Notes: generated from the letters alone by a model not told the origin. A stretch of 37,116 bases of DNA from Firmicutes bacterium UBA1191 (GCA_002310095.1 DBYH01000020.1:67067-104182), one strand, 5' to 3'. Counted from the first letter of the stretch, positions 1 through 8,132 are shown. Numbers and translations are program-made.

Positions 1-104
1 ATCATCGTGATCGTGGATGCCAGCATCTTCTGCCCGAATGTCAACGTGTGCATCACGTCAGGATTCGAGAATATCTCCATTAAGCTCATGTTGCTTGTAT
101 CCAT
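1..104 (-). CDS. OadG-like sodium-pump decarboxylase gamma subunit, N-terminal fragment
   Basis: Only the first 34 or so codons are inside the window; the gene continues past the left edge. The start ATG at 104 follows a perfect AAGGAGGT at 111-118, which overlaps the stop codon of mmdA, so the two genes are translationally close-coupled. The visible peptide begins MDTSNMSLMEIFSNPDV and continues with a Thr/Leu-rich stretch that should lead into a membrane helix. This matches the start of OadG/MmdD-type small subunits, which anchor biotin-dependent decarboxylases to the Na+-pumping beta subunit. The family call rests on this short stretch and on the position directly after the carboxyltransferase gene. 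Confidence 0.6.
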   Translation of the reverse strand, partial: MDTSNMSLMEIFSNPDVMHTLTFGQKMLASTITM

Positions 105-116
105 GCTGTCACCTCC

Positions 117-1673
117 TTAGAGCGGAATGTCGCCATGCTTCTTAGGCGGCAGTGTTTCCTTCTTGGTCTTCAGCATGTCGAGAGCACTCGCGATCCTCTG
201 ACGGGCAGTCGCCGGTTCGATTACGTCGTCTACGTAACCGAGGCCTGCCGCGTAGTATGGATTGTTGAACAGCTCCTCGTATTCGTCGATTCTCTGCTTT
301 CTCAGCGCTTCGCGTTCGTCATCGTTCTCGATTTCCTTCAGCTCAGCCTTGACTGATGACATGATGTTTACAGCTCCCTCAGCGCCCATTACGGCGATCT
401 GAGCTGACGGCCATGCCAGTACCATGTCGGAACCCAGTTCCTTGTTGCACATTGCGATGTAAGCGCCGCCGTATGCCTTTCTGAGAATCATTGTTACCTT
501 AGGAACAGTTGCTTCGCAGTAAGCGTAGAGCAGCTTCGCGCCGTGTCTGATGATTCCGCCGTACTCCTGGTTTGTTCCAGGAAGGAATCCAGGAACGTCT
601 TCCAGTGTCAGGATAGGAATATTGAACGCGTCGCATCTTCTTACCATTCTGGCCGCCTTGTCTGAAGCGTTGATGTCCAGGCATCCGGCGCCTACTGCAG
701 GCTGGTTGGCGATAACGCCGACCGTTGATCCGCCGATTCTGATGAAGCAGGTTACGATGTTCTTGGCGTACATGGCGTTTACATCGTAGTACTTGCCGTC
801 GTCCGCGATTCCCTTGATGATGTCGTACATGTTGTACGCCTTGTTAGGGTTGTCAGGAATGATCGTGTTGAACTCAGGGATGAGTCTGTTCACGTCATCC
901 GTGCAAGCGTACGTCGGCGGCAGTTCCTTATTGTTCGAAGGCAGATAGGTGAGCAGCTCTCTCACCTGCATCAGCGTATCCGTATCGTCCGCTCCCATGA
1001 AGTGGGCAACGCCGCTGACGGTGTTGTGAGTTCTCGCTCCGCCCAGCTGTTCCGAAGTAACAACTTCGCCTGTTACTGTCTTTATTACGTTAGGTCCTGT
1101 AATGAACATCTGTGATGTCTGGTCAACCATGAAGATGAAGTCCGTGATCGCCGGTGAGTATACGGCTCCGCCTGCGCATGGTCCCATGATTACAGAAATC
1201 TGCGGGATAACTCCTGAAGAAATAGTGTTGTTATGGAAGATCTTGCCGAATCCTGAAAGCGGCGCTACGCCTTCTTCGATTCTGGCTCCGCCTGAGTCCT
1301 GAAGACCGATCATCGGAGCTCCCATCTTCAGAGCCATTCCCTGTACTTTTACGATTTTTTCTCCGTGGTACTCACCCAGTGACCCGCCGCCAACGGTGAA
1401 GTCCTGCGCAAAGGCAAATACCAGTCTGCCGTCGATCTGTCCATAGCCGGTGACGACGCCGTCGCCAGGCATGTCCTTCTCAGGCATTCCGTAGAACGGG
1501 CATCTGTTCTTGACGAAGGTGTCCATCTCTACGAAGGTGTCCTTGTCAAAGAGGATGTTCAGTCTTTCGCGCGCGGTGAGTTTGCCTCTCTTGTGCTGCG
1601 CTTCGACCCTCTTTTCTCCTCCACCCTGATAAAGGTGTTCTTTCTTTTCGAGGAGTTTTTCAAGCTTGTTCAT
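117..1673 (-). CDS. mmdA: Methylmalonyl-CoA decarboxylase alpha subunit / acyl-CoA carboxyltransferase
   Basis: This 518-residue protein is a biotin-dependent carboxyltransferase of the crotonase fold (MmdA/PccB family). It moves the carboxyl group from an acyl-CoA, probably (S)-methylmalonyl-CoA, to the biotin carrier. Decarboxylation of that carrier by a membrane beta subunit then pumps Na+. The acyl-CoA oxyanion region is visible as DSGGARIEEG (residues 126-135) and GPCAGGAVYSPA (164-175), and the second half carries the biotin-side motif YGGAYIAM near residue 403. Its length fits MmdA (about 510) better than glutaconyl-CoA decarboxylase alpha (about 590). The start is supported by AGGAGG just upstream. 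The OadG-like gene follows immediately, which favours a decarboxylase over an ATP-dependent propionyl-CoA carboxylase, although the exact acyl-CoA is inferred. Confidence 0.88.
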   Translation of the reverse strand: MNKLEKLLEKKEHLYQGGGEKRVEAQHKRGKLTARERLNILFDKDTFVEMDTFVKNRCPFYGMPEKDMPGDGVVTGYGQIDGRLVFAFAQDFTVGGGSLGEYHGEKIVKVQGMALKMGAPMIGLQDSGGARIEEGVAPLSGFGKIFHNNTISSGVIPQISVIMGPCAGGAVYSPAITDFIFMVDQTSQMFITGPNVIKTVTGEVVTSEQLGGARTHNTVSGVAHFMGADDTDTLMQVRELLTYLPSNNKELPPTYACTDDVNRLIPEFNTIIPDNPNKAYNMYDIIKGIADDGKYYDVNAMYAKNIVTCFIRIGGSTVGVIANQPAVGAGCLDINASDKAARMVRRCDAFNIPILTLEDVPGFLPGTNQEYGGIIRHGAKLLYAYCEATVPKVTMILRKAYGGAYIAMCNKELGSDMVLAWPSAQIAVMGAEGAVNIMSSVKAELKEIENDDEREALRKQRIDEYEELFNNPYYAAGLGYVDDVIEPATARQRIASALDMLKTKKETLPPKKHGDIPL

Positions 1674-1774
1674 TTGGTTACTTCCTCCTAATAAAAGTAT
1701 TTTGGATATTGGTACTCATCATTAATCGCCCCTGTTTTGTCAAAAATTAAACGAGGGGATTACATACCACCAAT

Positions 1775-1803
1775 ACTATATCCCAACGACCCTGCGATTT
1801 CAA
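1775..1803 (-). promoter_or_regulatory. Promoter for mmdA
   Basis: Read leftward, a TTGAAA box (1798-1803) and a TATAGT box (1775-1780) are separated by 17 bases. The predicted transcript starts near 1768 and would have a leader of about 95 bases before the mmdA start codon. Confidence 0.5.
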
Positions 1804-1847
1804 CCGAAAATGACTGTTTTTGGCCTTTGTATACATTATATTTCTGT

Positions 1848-2021
1848 TTATATTTTGAGTAGAATCTGATTCCTTACCACGCTTTCAATTTGTTCCGAGT
1901 TGTATTCATTTCCTCTGGCGTATGTAAAAATCAGATTCCCTTTCCATTCTGCAAATCCATTGCTCTCGTAAATCGCTCTTTTTCTTATTTGAGCCTCTCT
2001 GTATCCCCTGATGTCCATCAT
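1848..2021 (-). CDS. Small ORF, 57 codons, unknown; possible gene remnant
   Basis: Within the 608-base stretch between mmdA and glyA, the leftward strand carries a 57-codon ORF that starts with two ATGs and ends with TAA. The product is hydrophilic, rich in Arg, Glu and Asn, with no membrane segment and no motif I recognise. The base composition is more AT-rich than in the neighbouring genes, and the Shine-Dalgarno is weak (AGGG about 12 bases upstream). It lies downstream of a strong promoter at 2133-2161, so it is probably transcribed. It may be a real small protein, the C-terminal scrap of a decayed gene, or chance coding in an RNA leader. Confidence 0.25.
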   Translation of the reverse strand: MMDIRGYREAQIRKRAIYESNGFAEWKGNLIFTYARGNEYNSEQIESVVRNQILLKI

Positions 2022-2042
2022 GCCGCATATTTCCCTATTGCA

Positions 2043-2110
2043 TGTTGACTCTTACAGCAAAAGCAAACGCGGCCAACCCTTCTTGTCAACAAAGGACCGC
2101 CTGCCTTTGC
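2043..2110 (-). other. Two hairpins in the leader of an unexplained transcript
   Basis: Downstream of the promoter at 2133-2161, the leftward RNA would form a 6-bp hairpin (CAAAGG / CCTTTG, arms at about 2090-2095 and 2104-2109). It would also form a 7-bp stem TGTTGAC / GTCAACA (2043-2049 with 2085-2091) closing a loop of about 35 bases. The first hairpin contains a copy of the GCAAAGGCA motif. I do not recognise a known riboswitch or small RNA here. The rest of 1804-2281 holds the small ORF, the promoter and the glyA terminator. Confidence 0.3.
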
Positions 2111-2132
2111 AACAACTCCCCTATGGCTCGTA

Positions 2133-2161
2133 ATTATACCGCGGGCGTCAGGAAATATCAA
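2133..2161 (-). promoter_or_regulatory. Strong orphan promoter
   Basis: Read leftward, TTGATA (2156-2161) and a perfect TATAAT (2133-2138) are exactly 17 bases apart. Transcription would start near 2126 and run toward mmdA through a region with hairpins and only one small ORF. No recognised gene starts within 100 bases, so what it drives is open. Confidence 0.5.
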
Positions 2162-2204
2162 CCAGCATTGTTATTATATTCCATTTAATTGCCCGCAGAA
2201 CCGC

Positions 2205-2238
2205 ATAAAAACATCGCGCCGAAAACCAGCGCGATGCT
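2205..2238 (-). terminator. Intrinsic terminator of glyA
   Basis: An 8-bp stem, CATCGCGC (2212-2219) with GCGCGATG (2229-2236), is followed on the leftward strand by a short run of Ts. It lies about 45 bases after the glyA stop codon. Confidence 0.75.
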
Positions 2239-2281
2239 CTTTCCTGTAAGTATATGCCTTCCCCGGCCTTTGCTTTTGCCT

Positions 2282-3535
2282 TTAGTAAGGGAAGTTCCTG
2301 TGAAGCGGATACTTGTCCGTGAGACCCTTTACTATTGCCTTTGCCTCTTCCATCTTGGCTTCGTCTTCGCCCTTGCTGTCGATGACCAGAGCGATGGCGT
2401 CGGTGACCGCCTTGACGTCGTCTTCCTTGAATCCGCGGCTCGTCATGGCCGGAGTTCCCATCCTCAGTCCCGATGTGATCATCGGCTTGCGAGGGTCGTT
2501 CGGAATGGCGTTCTTGTTGGTCGTGATGTTCGCCTCGTCCAGGAGTCTCTCTGCCTTCTTGCCGGAGATGTCCTTGTTGAGGAGCTTGACCAGGATCAGG
2601 TGGTTGTCGCTTCCGCCGGAAACCAGTTCGAAATCGTGGGCGTTCATTCCCTGAACCAGAGCCTGGCAGTTGTCGATGACCTGCTGCTGGTAGACCTTGA
2701 ACTCAGGCTGCATCGCCTCGTGCAGACATACCGCCTTGGCCGCGATGATGTGCATGAGAGGTCCGCCCTGGAGTCCCGGGAAGATAGCCGAGTTGATGGC
2801 CTTCTTGAACTCTTCTCTGCAGAGGATCAGTCCGCCTCTCGGTCCGCGCAGTGTCTTGTGGGTCGTGGTCGTTACTATGTCAGCGTACGGTACAGGATTC
2901 TCGTGGAGTCCCGCCGCGACGAGACCTGCTATGTGGGCCATATCGACCATGAGGAGCGCGCCGACTTCGTCAGCGATCTCTCTGAAGGTCTTGAAGTCGA
3001 TGGCTCTCGGATAAGCGGACGCGCCGGCGACGATGAGCTTCGGCTGGTGTTCCTTTGCCTTTGCTCTGACGTCATCGTAGTCGATCCTCTCGTCCTCGCC
3101 GAGACCGTAGGCCACGAAGTTGTACGACTTACCTGAAATGTTGACCGGGGATCCGTGTGACAGGTGGCCGCCGTTTGACAGGTCCATGCCCAGAACCGTG
3201 TCGCCGTAATTCAGGACCGCCTGATAAACAGCCGTGTTGGCGTTCGCTCCGGAGTGGGCCTGAACGTTGGCGTGGTCGGCGCCAAAGAGCTCGCAGGCTC
3301 TGTCGATGGCCAGCTGCTCGACCTCGTCGACGAACTCGCATCCGCCGTAGTATCTCTTGCCCGGATAACCTTCCGCGTACTTGTTGGTCAGGGCGCTTCC
3401 CGCCGCTTCCATGATCTCATAGTTTACGAAGTTTTCCGATGCGATCATCTCGATCTTTGTCTCCTGACGGTTGATCTCGCGTCTGATGGAAGCCGCGACC
3501 TCAGGATCCGCTTTGTCCAGATAGTTAAAATACAT
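2282..3535 (-). CDS. glyA: Serine hydroxymethyltransferase
   Basis: This PLP enzyme of 417 residues interconverts serine plus tetrahydrofolate with glycine plus 5,10-methylene-tetrahydrofolate in the cytoplasm, and is the main source of one-carbon units. The PLP lysine is K227 in VTTTTHKTLRGPRGG. The N-terminal IASENF motif (residues 31-36) and the YAEGYPGKRYYGG substrate loop (53-65) are present, and the length is typical for bacteria. The start is supported by AAAGGAGAC seven bases upstream. The gene has its own promoter (3571-3600) and terminator (2205-2238), so it is probably monocistronic. Confidence 0.97.
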   Translation of the reverse strand: MYFNYLDKADPEVAASIRREINRQETKIEMIASENFVNYEIMEAAGSALTNKYAEGYPGKRYYGGCEFVDEVEQLAIDRACELFGADHANVQAHSGANANTAVYQAVLNYGDTVLGMDLSNGGHLSHGSPVNISGKSYNFVAYGLGEDERIDYDDVRAKAKEHQPKLIVAGASAYPRAIDFKTFREIADEVGALLMVDMAHIAGLVAAGLHENPVPYADIVTTTTHKTLRGPRGGLILCREEFKKAINSAIFPGLQGGPLMHIIAAKAVCLHEAMQPEFKVYQQQVIDNCQALVQGMNAHDFELVSGGSDNHLILVKLLNKDISGKKAERLLDEANITTNKNAIPNDPRKPMITSGLRMGTPAMTSRGFKEDDVKAVTDAIALVIDSKGEDEAKMEEAKAIVKGLTDKYPLHRNFPY

Positions 3536-3570
3536 ATCAAGTCTCCTTTTTTTATTACACAGTTTTTTTA

Positions 3571-3600
3571 ATTATACTAAATAGCCTCATGCAAAGGCAA
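3571..3600 (-). promoter_or_regulatory. glyA promoter, -35 box inside a GCAAAGGCA repeat
   Basis: Read leftward, TTGCCT (3595-3600) and TATAAT (3571-3576) are separated by 18 bases. The -35 box falls within a GCAAAGGCA copy (3591-3599). A second, shortened copy (GCAAAGGC) lies at 3606-3613, 15 bases further upstream. Confidence 0.5.
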
Positions 3601-3613
3601 CCTATGCAAAGGC
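3591..3613 (+). repeat. Pair of GCAAAGGC(A) motif copies
   Basis: A full GCAAAGGCA (3591-3599) and a GCAAAGGC (3606-3613) lie in direct orientation 15 bases apart, between the pucR-type gene and glyA. They are part of the dispersed motif described in the findings. Other full copies in non-coding DNA are at 2102-2110, 15659-15667 and 35586-35594. Confidence 0.6.
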
Positions 3614-3627
3614 TGTCCTTCCTTTAT

Positions 3628-5196
3628 TTAACTCACTGCCCGCTCGAGCCGCTTCAGGGCCAGAGCCAGGGTGAGTCCCGGCGTAGTTCTGCTTCCTGTT
3701 ACCTCGACGCCGAGTATCTCGTTTATCTTCCTGAGACGGTACTGCACGGTGTTCGTGTGAACGTCCATGATCTGGGCCGTCTTGCCCGTGCTCATGCCCG
3801 CGTCCAGAACGAAAGTCTCCAGAGTCTCAAGAAGCTGTTTGCCTTTGGTTCCCCCGATCTGTCTGAAAGGCTCCAGCAGTTCGGAGTAGTTTTTGTGAAC
3901 GAATCCGCCCTGGATCTGGATGTTGATGCAGTTGTTCACCAGGGTGAGCTCGTACTTGGTGAAGACGCGCTTGTACGGGAACACGTTCTGCGCGAAGGTC
4001 CAGCTCTCATTGATGAGCTTATAGGCGTCGCCCGCGCCTTCGATCCCGCTGAGTCCCGTCACGTGGAAAATCCTGACCGCGCGGTTGCCTTTGAGCTTGT
4101 TGAAAAGCCCGTTGCACTTCGTCTGCAGGTCGGCGTCCTCGCCGGTGTGCTCGGTCTTGAGGATCATTCCGTATGTCTCGTCGCCCTCGTTGATGTGCAT
4201 GATGTCCAGGTCCGTCGCCATTTCGAATTCCGAGAAGGCGTGGGATTCCTCATCCTTCGGGATGCCTTTGGAGAAGAACACGCTGATGATGTCCTGCCCG
4301 GCGATCCTGGCCTCGTCCTGGAGGTTATAGGCCAGCGACTTGTTGCCTCTTATGAGGGCCTTGATGAGTTCGGACTTGGCGTCGCGCTCAGGCGTGTACT
4401 TCCACATGCCCATGGCCAGCTCGATGATCTCGGCAAGCTTTGTGATCTCGCCCGCCGTGTAGGTGTCCTCGTTGTCGACGATGAGCATGAAGTAGTTGTC
4501 GCTTCCGATGTTCACCAGTCCCCAGTAGGTGAGGACGCCGTTGACATCGATCTGTGTGTAGACCTTGCCTGCGTCTCCCTGAATGCTGCGCTCTCTTCCG
4601 AGTCTTACGGCGTCGGCTATGGTCGCCTTGTGCCTGGTCTCGATGGCGAGCACAGGGTTGAAATCCTCGCTGAGTATGATCAGCTGAAAGTCGTTGTTTA
4701 TGGCTGCTTCTCTGACTGCTTCAGGGAAGCTCGAGTGCTTCTCGAAATTGAGCAGGTGGAACACCGTGTTGCTGATCAGCGAGTTGTTGAAGTTCTCACC
4801 GTAAAGCACGCTGTCCATGATCTCCTCGATGGCCCGGTCGTATCTGATTTCCGGGGCCATGCGGATGAGCGTCAGTCCTGCCTTTTCCGCCGCGGCGACG
4901 ACTCTGCTGTCGACGCCCGCTTCACTGCCGGCGAAGAATACGACCAGGGCGGGGCAGCCCTTCCTGGCGATCTGCTCAACGAGAGCGCACTGCTTCGCGA
5001 CGTCGTTCTTCGCTCCGAGAAATCCCGTCAGAAGCATCTCGGATCTCTCTCCGCCGCAGAGGTTCAGGTCGCTCTCATCGGCGCCGTCGAACACGGAAAC
5101 AGAGCTCACGTTTTCTGTGAGCCCTTCCCTGTGGGCGAGCACCTCCGCTCCCGCGAAGGCATTAAGTTCGAGACAGTCCTTTACGGTTAGTTTCAT
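3628..5196 (-). CDS. PucR/CdaR-type transcriptional regulator
   Basis: This 522-residue protein has the PucR architecture. An N-terminal PucR-type ligand-sensing domain covers roughly residues 1-125. A long middle region precedes a C-terminal helix-turn-helix (about residues 455-515) with the diagnostic stretch DVHTNTVQYRLRKINEILG. Such proteins are typically activators responding to small metabolites; the ligand cannot be told here. The start ATG overlaps the ftsH stop codon (ATGA at 5193-5196), so translation is coupled to ftsH and the regulator is made from the ftsH transcript. No separate promoter is visible. The target genes are unknown; neighbouring glyA is a possibility only by position. 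Confidence 0.85.
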   Translation of the reverse strand: MKLTVKDCLELNAFAGAEVLAHREGLTENVSSVSVFDGADESDLNLCGGERSEMLLTGFLGAKNDVAKQCALVEQIARKGCPALVVFFAGSEAGVDSRVVAAAEKAGLTLIRMAPEIRYDRAIEEIMDSVLYGENFNNSLISNTVFHLLNFEKHSSFPEAVREAAINNDFQLIILSEDFNPVLAIETRHKATIADAVRLGRERSIQGDAGKVYTQIDVNGVLTYWGLVNIGSDNYFMLIVDNEDTYTAGEITKLAEIIELAMGMWKYTPERDAKSELIKALIRGNKSLAYNLQDEARIAGQDIISVFFSKGIPKDEESHAFSEFEMATDLDIMHINEGDETYGMILKTEHTGEDADLQTKCNGLFNKLKGNRAVRIFHVTGLSGIEGAGDAYKLINESWTFAQNVFPYKRVFTKYELTLVNNCINIQIQGGFVHKNYSELLEPFRQIGGTKGKQLLETLETFVLDAGMSTGKTAQIMDVHTNTVQYRLRKINEILGVEVTGSRTTPGLTLALALKRLERAVS

Positions 5197-7439
5197 TCTT
5201 TATCTTCCTCTTCGGTTTCCGTTTCTTCCGGTTCCACTTCTTCGACTGCTTCCGGTTCTGTTTCTTCAACAACCTCCGGCGCTTCTTCGACTGCTTCCGG
5301 CGCTTCTTCGACTGCTTCGAATTCAGCGTCTTCCGGTTCTTCCTCTACCGGTGCCGGCTTTTTCCTTCTCTTCACCGGCTGCGGTTCCTGAGTCATGTCG
5401 TTGTATGTCATGATCCTCGGTTTGAACTTGGCGTTCCTGCCCTGTTCCTCGATCATGTCCGAAAGCTCGTCTATGCGTTCCTGTTCTCTCTTCTCGGCTT
5501 CTTCTCTGGCCTGCTCCCGCTCCTTCTTTCTCTTCTTTGCGGCAGCCTTTGCCTCTTCCTTGTCCTTGGCCTTTCTCTCTTCCTTGGCCACTGCGTGCTC
5601 TTCGCCCAGTTCTCGCGGGGTCTTCGTTCCGTCGAAGAGATCCCTGAACTGTTCGCCGTCCAGAGTCTCGATTTCGAGAAGTCCTTCCGCGACAGCCGTG
5701 AGCTGCTTCATGTGCTCTTCGAGGATATCTATGGCCGTGTTGTAAGCTTCTTCGACGATGGCCTTGACTTCTTCGTCGATCTCGTTGGCCGTTTCTTCAG
5801 AGTATGCCTGCTTGGAAGTGAAGTCCTTGCCCAGGAATACTTCCTCGGAGGAACTGTAGTTCACCGGTCCCAGCTTCTCGCTGAAGCCGTACTTGGTAAC
5901 CATGTCCCTGGCGATCTCCGTCGCTCTCTGGATGTCGTTGGACGCTCCTGTGCTTATGTCATCGAGAGTGAGCTTCTCGGCGGCACGTCCGCCAAGCAGA
6001 TGGATGATCTGCTCTCTCATCTCTTCCTTGGTTCCGTAGTATTTATCTTCCTTCGGAAGGATCATGGTGAATCCGCCGGCCATTCCTCTAGGGACTATGG
6101 TGATCTGATGCACCGGATCAGAGTGAGGCAGGCAGTGGGCCACAACGGCGTGTCCGGCCTCGTGGAAAGCGGTCAGCTTGCGCTCTTCCTCGCTTATCAC
6201 TCTGCTCTTCTTTTCCGGTCCCGCGATAACCTTGGTTATGGCTTCCTCGATCTCCTCCATCCTTATGACCATGCCGTTTCTGCGGGCAGCCAGAAGGGCT
6301 GCCTCGTTGAGCATGTTCTCGATGTCGGCAGGGGTGAATCCCGGTGTCCTTCTCGCCAGGACCTTCGGGTCGACTCCCTCGTCGAGTGGCTTGTTGCGCG
6401 AGTGTACTTTGAATATCTCTTCTCTTCCGATGATGTCCGGAATTCCGATGACGATCTGTCTGTCGAATCTGCCCGGTCTGAGCAGGGCAGGGTCCAGAAC
6501 GTCCGGCCTGTTGGTCGCCGCCAGAATGATGATTCCCGAGTTCTCGGCGAATCCGTCCATCTCGACGAGCAGCTGGTTCAGAGTCTGCTCTCTCTCGTCG
6601 TGGCCTCCGCCGAGGCCCGCGCCTCTCTTACGGCCGACCGCGTCGATCTCGTCTATGAACACGATGCACGGGGCGTTCTTCTTGGCCTGCTCGAACAGGT
6701 CTCTGACACGGGAGGCTCCGACGCCGACGAACATCTCGACGAAGTCCGAACCGCTGATGGTGAAGAAAGGAACTCCCGCTTCGCCCGCGGTTGCCTTTGA
6801 AATATATGTCTTACCTGTGCCCGGAGGGCCTACGAGCAGGATTCCCTTAGGAATACGCGCGCCAAGGCTGTTGTACTTGGCCGGGTGTTTCAGGAAGTCC
6901 ACGATCTCTTCGAGTTCTTCCTTTTCCTCCTTGAGTCCCGCTACATCCTTGAAAGTGATCTTCTTCAGATCCTCCTGCTTGGCCAGCTTGGCTCTCGATT
7001 TGCCGAAGGCCATCGCTTTGCCTCCGCCGCCCTGCTGCCTCAGTATGAACACGAAGAAAGCCACCATGATACCGATCATCAGCATCGTCGGGAGCAGCGT
7101 GAGCCAGATCGAATCCTCCTTAGGCGGATCGCTGTCCAGCTTGAGTGTGCCCGCGTCGACCTGCGGGATGATGTATTCCTCGTAGATGAAATTCAGATCG
7201 ACTACGCTGTTGACGTACGCATAAACAATATCCCCGTCTTCCAGCGTCGCCGTCAGTTTCGTCTCCGTGACGTTGATGCTGTCGACTTCGTTGGCCTTCA
7301 GGTGGTTTATCATTGTCGAGGTCTTGATCTGCTTCATGGTCGTATCGGTTTCCGAATTGAAGAACCAGAAAAAGCCCAGCGCAACCGCGAATATCAGTAC
7401 GTAAATAGTAATGTTTTTCCCTAATCTTCCTCTTCTCAA
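5193..7439 (-). CDS. ftsH: ATP-dependent zinc metalloprotease FtsH with acidic C-terminal tail
   Basis: FtsH is the membrane-anchored AAA+ protease that degrades misfolded membrane proteins and selected regulators. Two membrane helices (about residues 10-27 and 112-133) flank a short external domain. The AAA module has Walker A GPPGTGKT (204-211), Walker B CIVFIDEID (258-266) and the second region of homology near 308-330. The zinc site is HEAGH (426-430), with the third ligand Asp in TGASND near 502. At 748 residues it is about 100 longer than usual: after residue 605 comes a Lys/Glu-rich helix and a Glu/Pro/Val tail of short repeats. The start is TTG at 7439, supported by GGAGGAC eight bases upstream. 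A PucR-type gene overlaps its stop codon. Confidence 0.96.
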   Translation of the reverse strand: MRRGRLGKNITIYVLIFAVALGFFWFFNSETDTTMKQIKTSTMINHLKANEVDSINVTETKLTATLEDGDIVYAYVNSVVDLNFIYEEYIIPQVDAGTLKLDSDPPKEDSIWLTLLPTMLMIGIMVAFFVFILRQQGGGGKAMAFGKSRAKLAKQEDLKKITFKDVAGLKEEKEELEEIVDFLKHPAKYNSLGARIPKGILLVGPPGTGKTYISKATAGEAGVPFFTISGSDFVEMFVGVGASRVRDLFEQAKKNAPCIVFIDEIDAVGRKRGAGLGGGHDEREQTLNQLLVEMDGFAENSGIIILAATNRPDVLDPALLRPGRFDRQIVIGIPDIIGREEIFKVHSRNKPLDEGVDPKVLARRTPGFTPADIENMLNEAALLAARRNGMVIRMEEIEEAITKVIAGPEKKSRVISEEERKLTAFHEAGHAVVAHCLPHSDPVHQITIVPRGMAGGFTMILPKEDKYYGTKEEMREQIIHLLGGRAAEKLTLDDISTGASNDIQRATEIARDMVTKYGFSEKLGPVNYSSSEEVFLGKDFTSKQAYSEETANEIDEEVKAIVEEAYNTAIDILEEHMKQLTAVAEGLLEIETLDGEQFRDLFDGTKTPRELGEEHAVAKEERKAKDKEEAKAAAKKRKKEREQAREEAEKREQERIDELSDMIEEQGRNAKFKPRIMTYNDMTQEPQPVKRRKKPAPVEEEPEDAEFEAVEEAPEAVEEAPEVVEETEPEAVEEVEPEETETEEEDKE
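5237..5330. repeat. Short tandem repeat encoding the FtsH acidic tail
   Basis: The unit CTTCTTCGACTGCTTCCGG recurs at about 5237-5255, 5282-5300 and, slightly changed, 5303-5320. In the protein it gives repeats of the type EEAPEAVEE near the C-terminus. It is a coding low-complexity repeat likely to vary in copy number between strains. Confidence 0.7.
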
Positions 7440-7489
7440 ATTATTATGTCCTCCATATTATTTGTTGTCTGGAAACAAATTTGCACGTT

Positions 7490-7519
7490 ATTTTACCACA
7501 AAAGCAACCAACTGTACAA
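7490..7519 (-). promoter_or_regulatory. Probable ftsH promoter
   Basis: Read leftward, TTGTAC (7514-7519) and TAAAAT (7490-7495) are separated by 18 bases, about 50 bases upstream of the TTG start of ftsH. Confidence 0.4.
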
Positions 7520-7689
7520 CAAAAATGCGCAAACTGAACCCTGTCCGTATTGTCATTCTGCCGGCTGCTGTTCTACAATATATCTACAAATATTTAAGGT
7601 AAAAACCCGAAAGATTTGTCCCCGCCATTGCGCAGGGACGGTATATATGTATGGGAAACACATACAAGTGTAAAAGAAAGGGGAATGTC

Positions 7690-8067
7690 ATGGACAGAAA
7701 AACTGAAGGAATAATAGTCATCGCGATTGCCATTGCGGCGTTTGCTGTGATGATGTTTACAATGGGACTGGATACGCCGATGCTGCTGTTCATCGCGGAT
7801 GTTGTCGCGCTGGCTATCGGCATCTCGATTATCGTCGACGGCAATAAGGCGGCGGTGAATACGAAGTCGGGTCATTCGCATGACGAGGTCGTGGACAGCA
7901 AGACGCTGCACGAAGAGATGAACCGCGACCTGAAAAAGGACGGCAAAAGCAGTCTGCCGCCGATAAACACCATCGGCGGCGTAAGCACGAACAATCTGGC
8001 AAGAAGAGATCACTCCTGGAGCAGCGTGCCGGACTTTTTCGTGAAGCTTGCAAAGAAGGACAAGTAA
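7690..8067 (+). CDS. Small membrane protein, unknown function
   Basis: The protein has 125 residues from the ATG at 7690, which is preferred because GAAAGGGG lies just upstream; an in-frame ATG at 7651 lacks such a site. Two hydrophobic helices (roughly residues 8-24 and 30-47, IIVIAIAIAAFAVMMF and MLLFIADVVALAIGISII) form a hairpin in the membrane. They are followed by a polar tail of about 75 residues with His, Lys and Asp. I recognise no family. It is divergent from ftsH and followed by a good terminator, so it is a single-gene unit. Confidence 0.7.
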   Translation: MDRKTEGIIVIAIAIAAFAVMMFTMGLDTPMLLFIADVVALAIGISIIVDGNKAAVNTKSGHSHDEVVDSKTLHEEMNRDLKKDGKSSLPPINTIGGVSTNNLARRDHSWSSVPDFFVKLAKKDK

Positions 8068-8080
8068 ATACAGCTATCAA

Positions 8081-8115
8081 AAACACTCTCTGCCGGATAG
8101 CAGAGGGTGTTTTTT
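8081..8115 (+). terminator. Intrinsic terminator after the small membrane protein gene
   Basis: An 11-bp stem, ACACTCTCTGC (8083-8093) with GCAGAGGGTGT (8100-8110) and one mismatched position, is followed by TTTTTT. Confidence 0.85.
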
Positions 8116-8132
8116 CATGCCGTTATTTAGTG

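Noticed and set aside
3589..5190. Long open frame (533 codons) antisense to the PucR-type gene
   Set aside because: It mirrors the codon pattern of the real gene, has no ribosome site and encodes a low-complexity Val/Asp/Leu-rich product.
5237..5330. Regular repeats that look like a short CRISPR-type array
   Set aside because: The units are adjacent, lack spacers and encode the acidic FtsH tail in frame.
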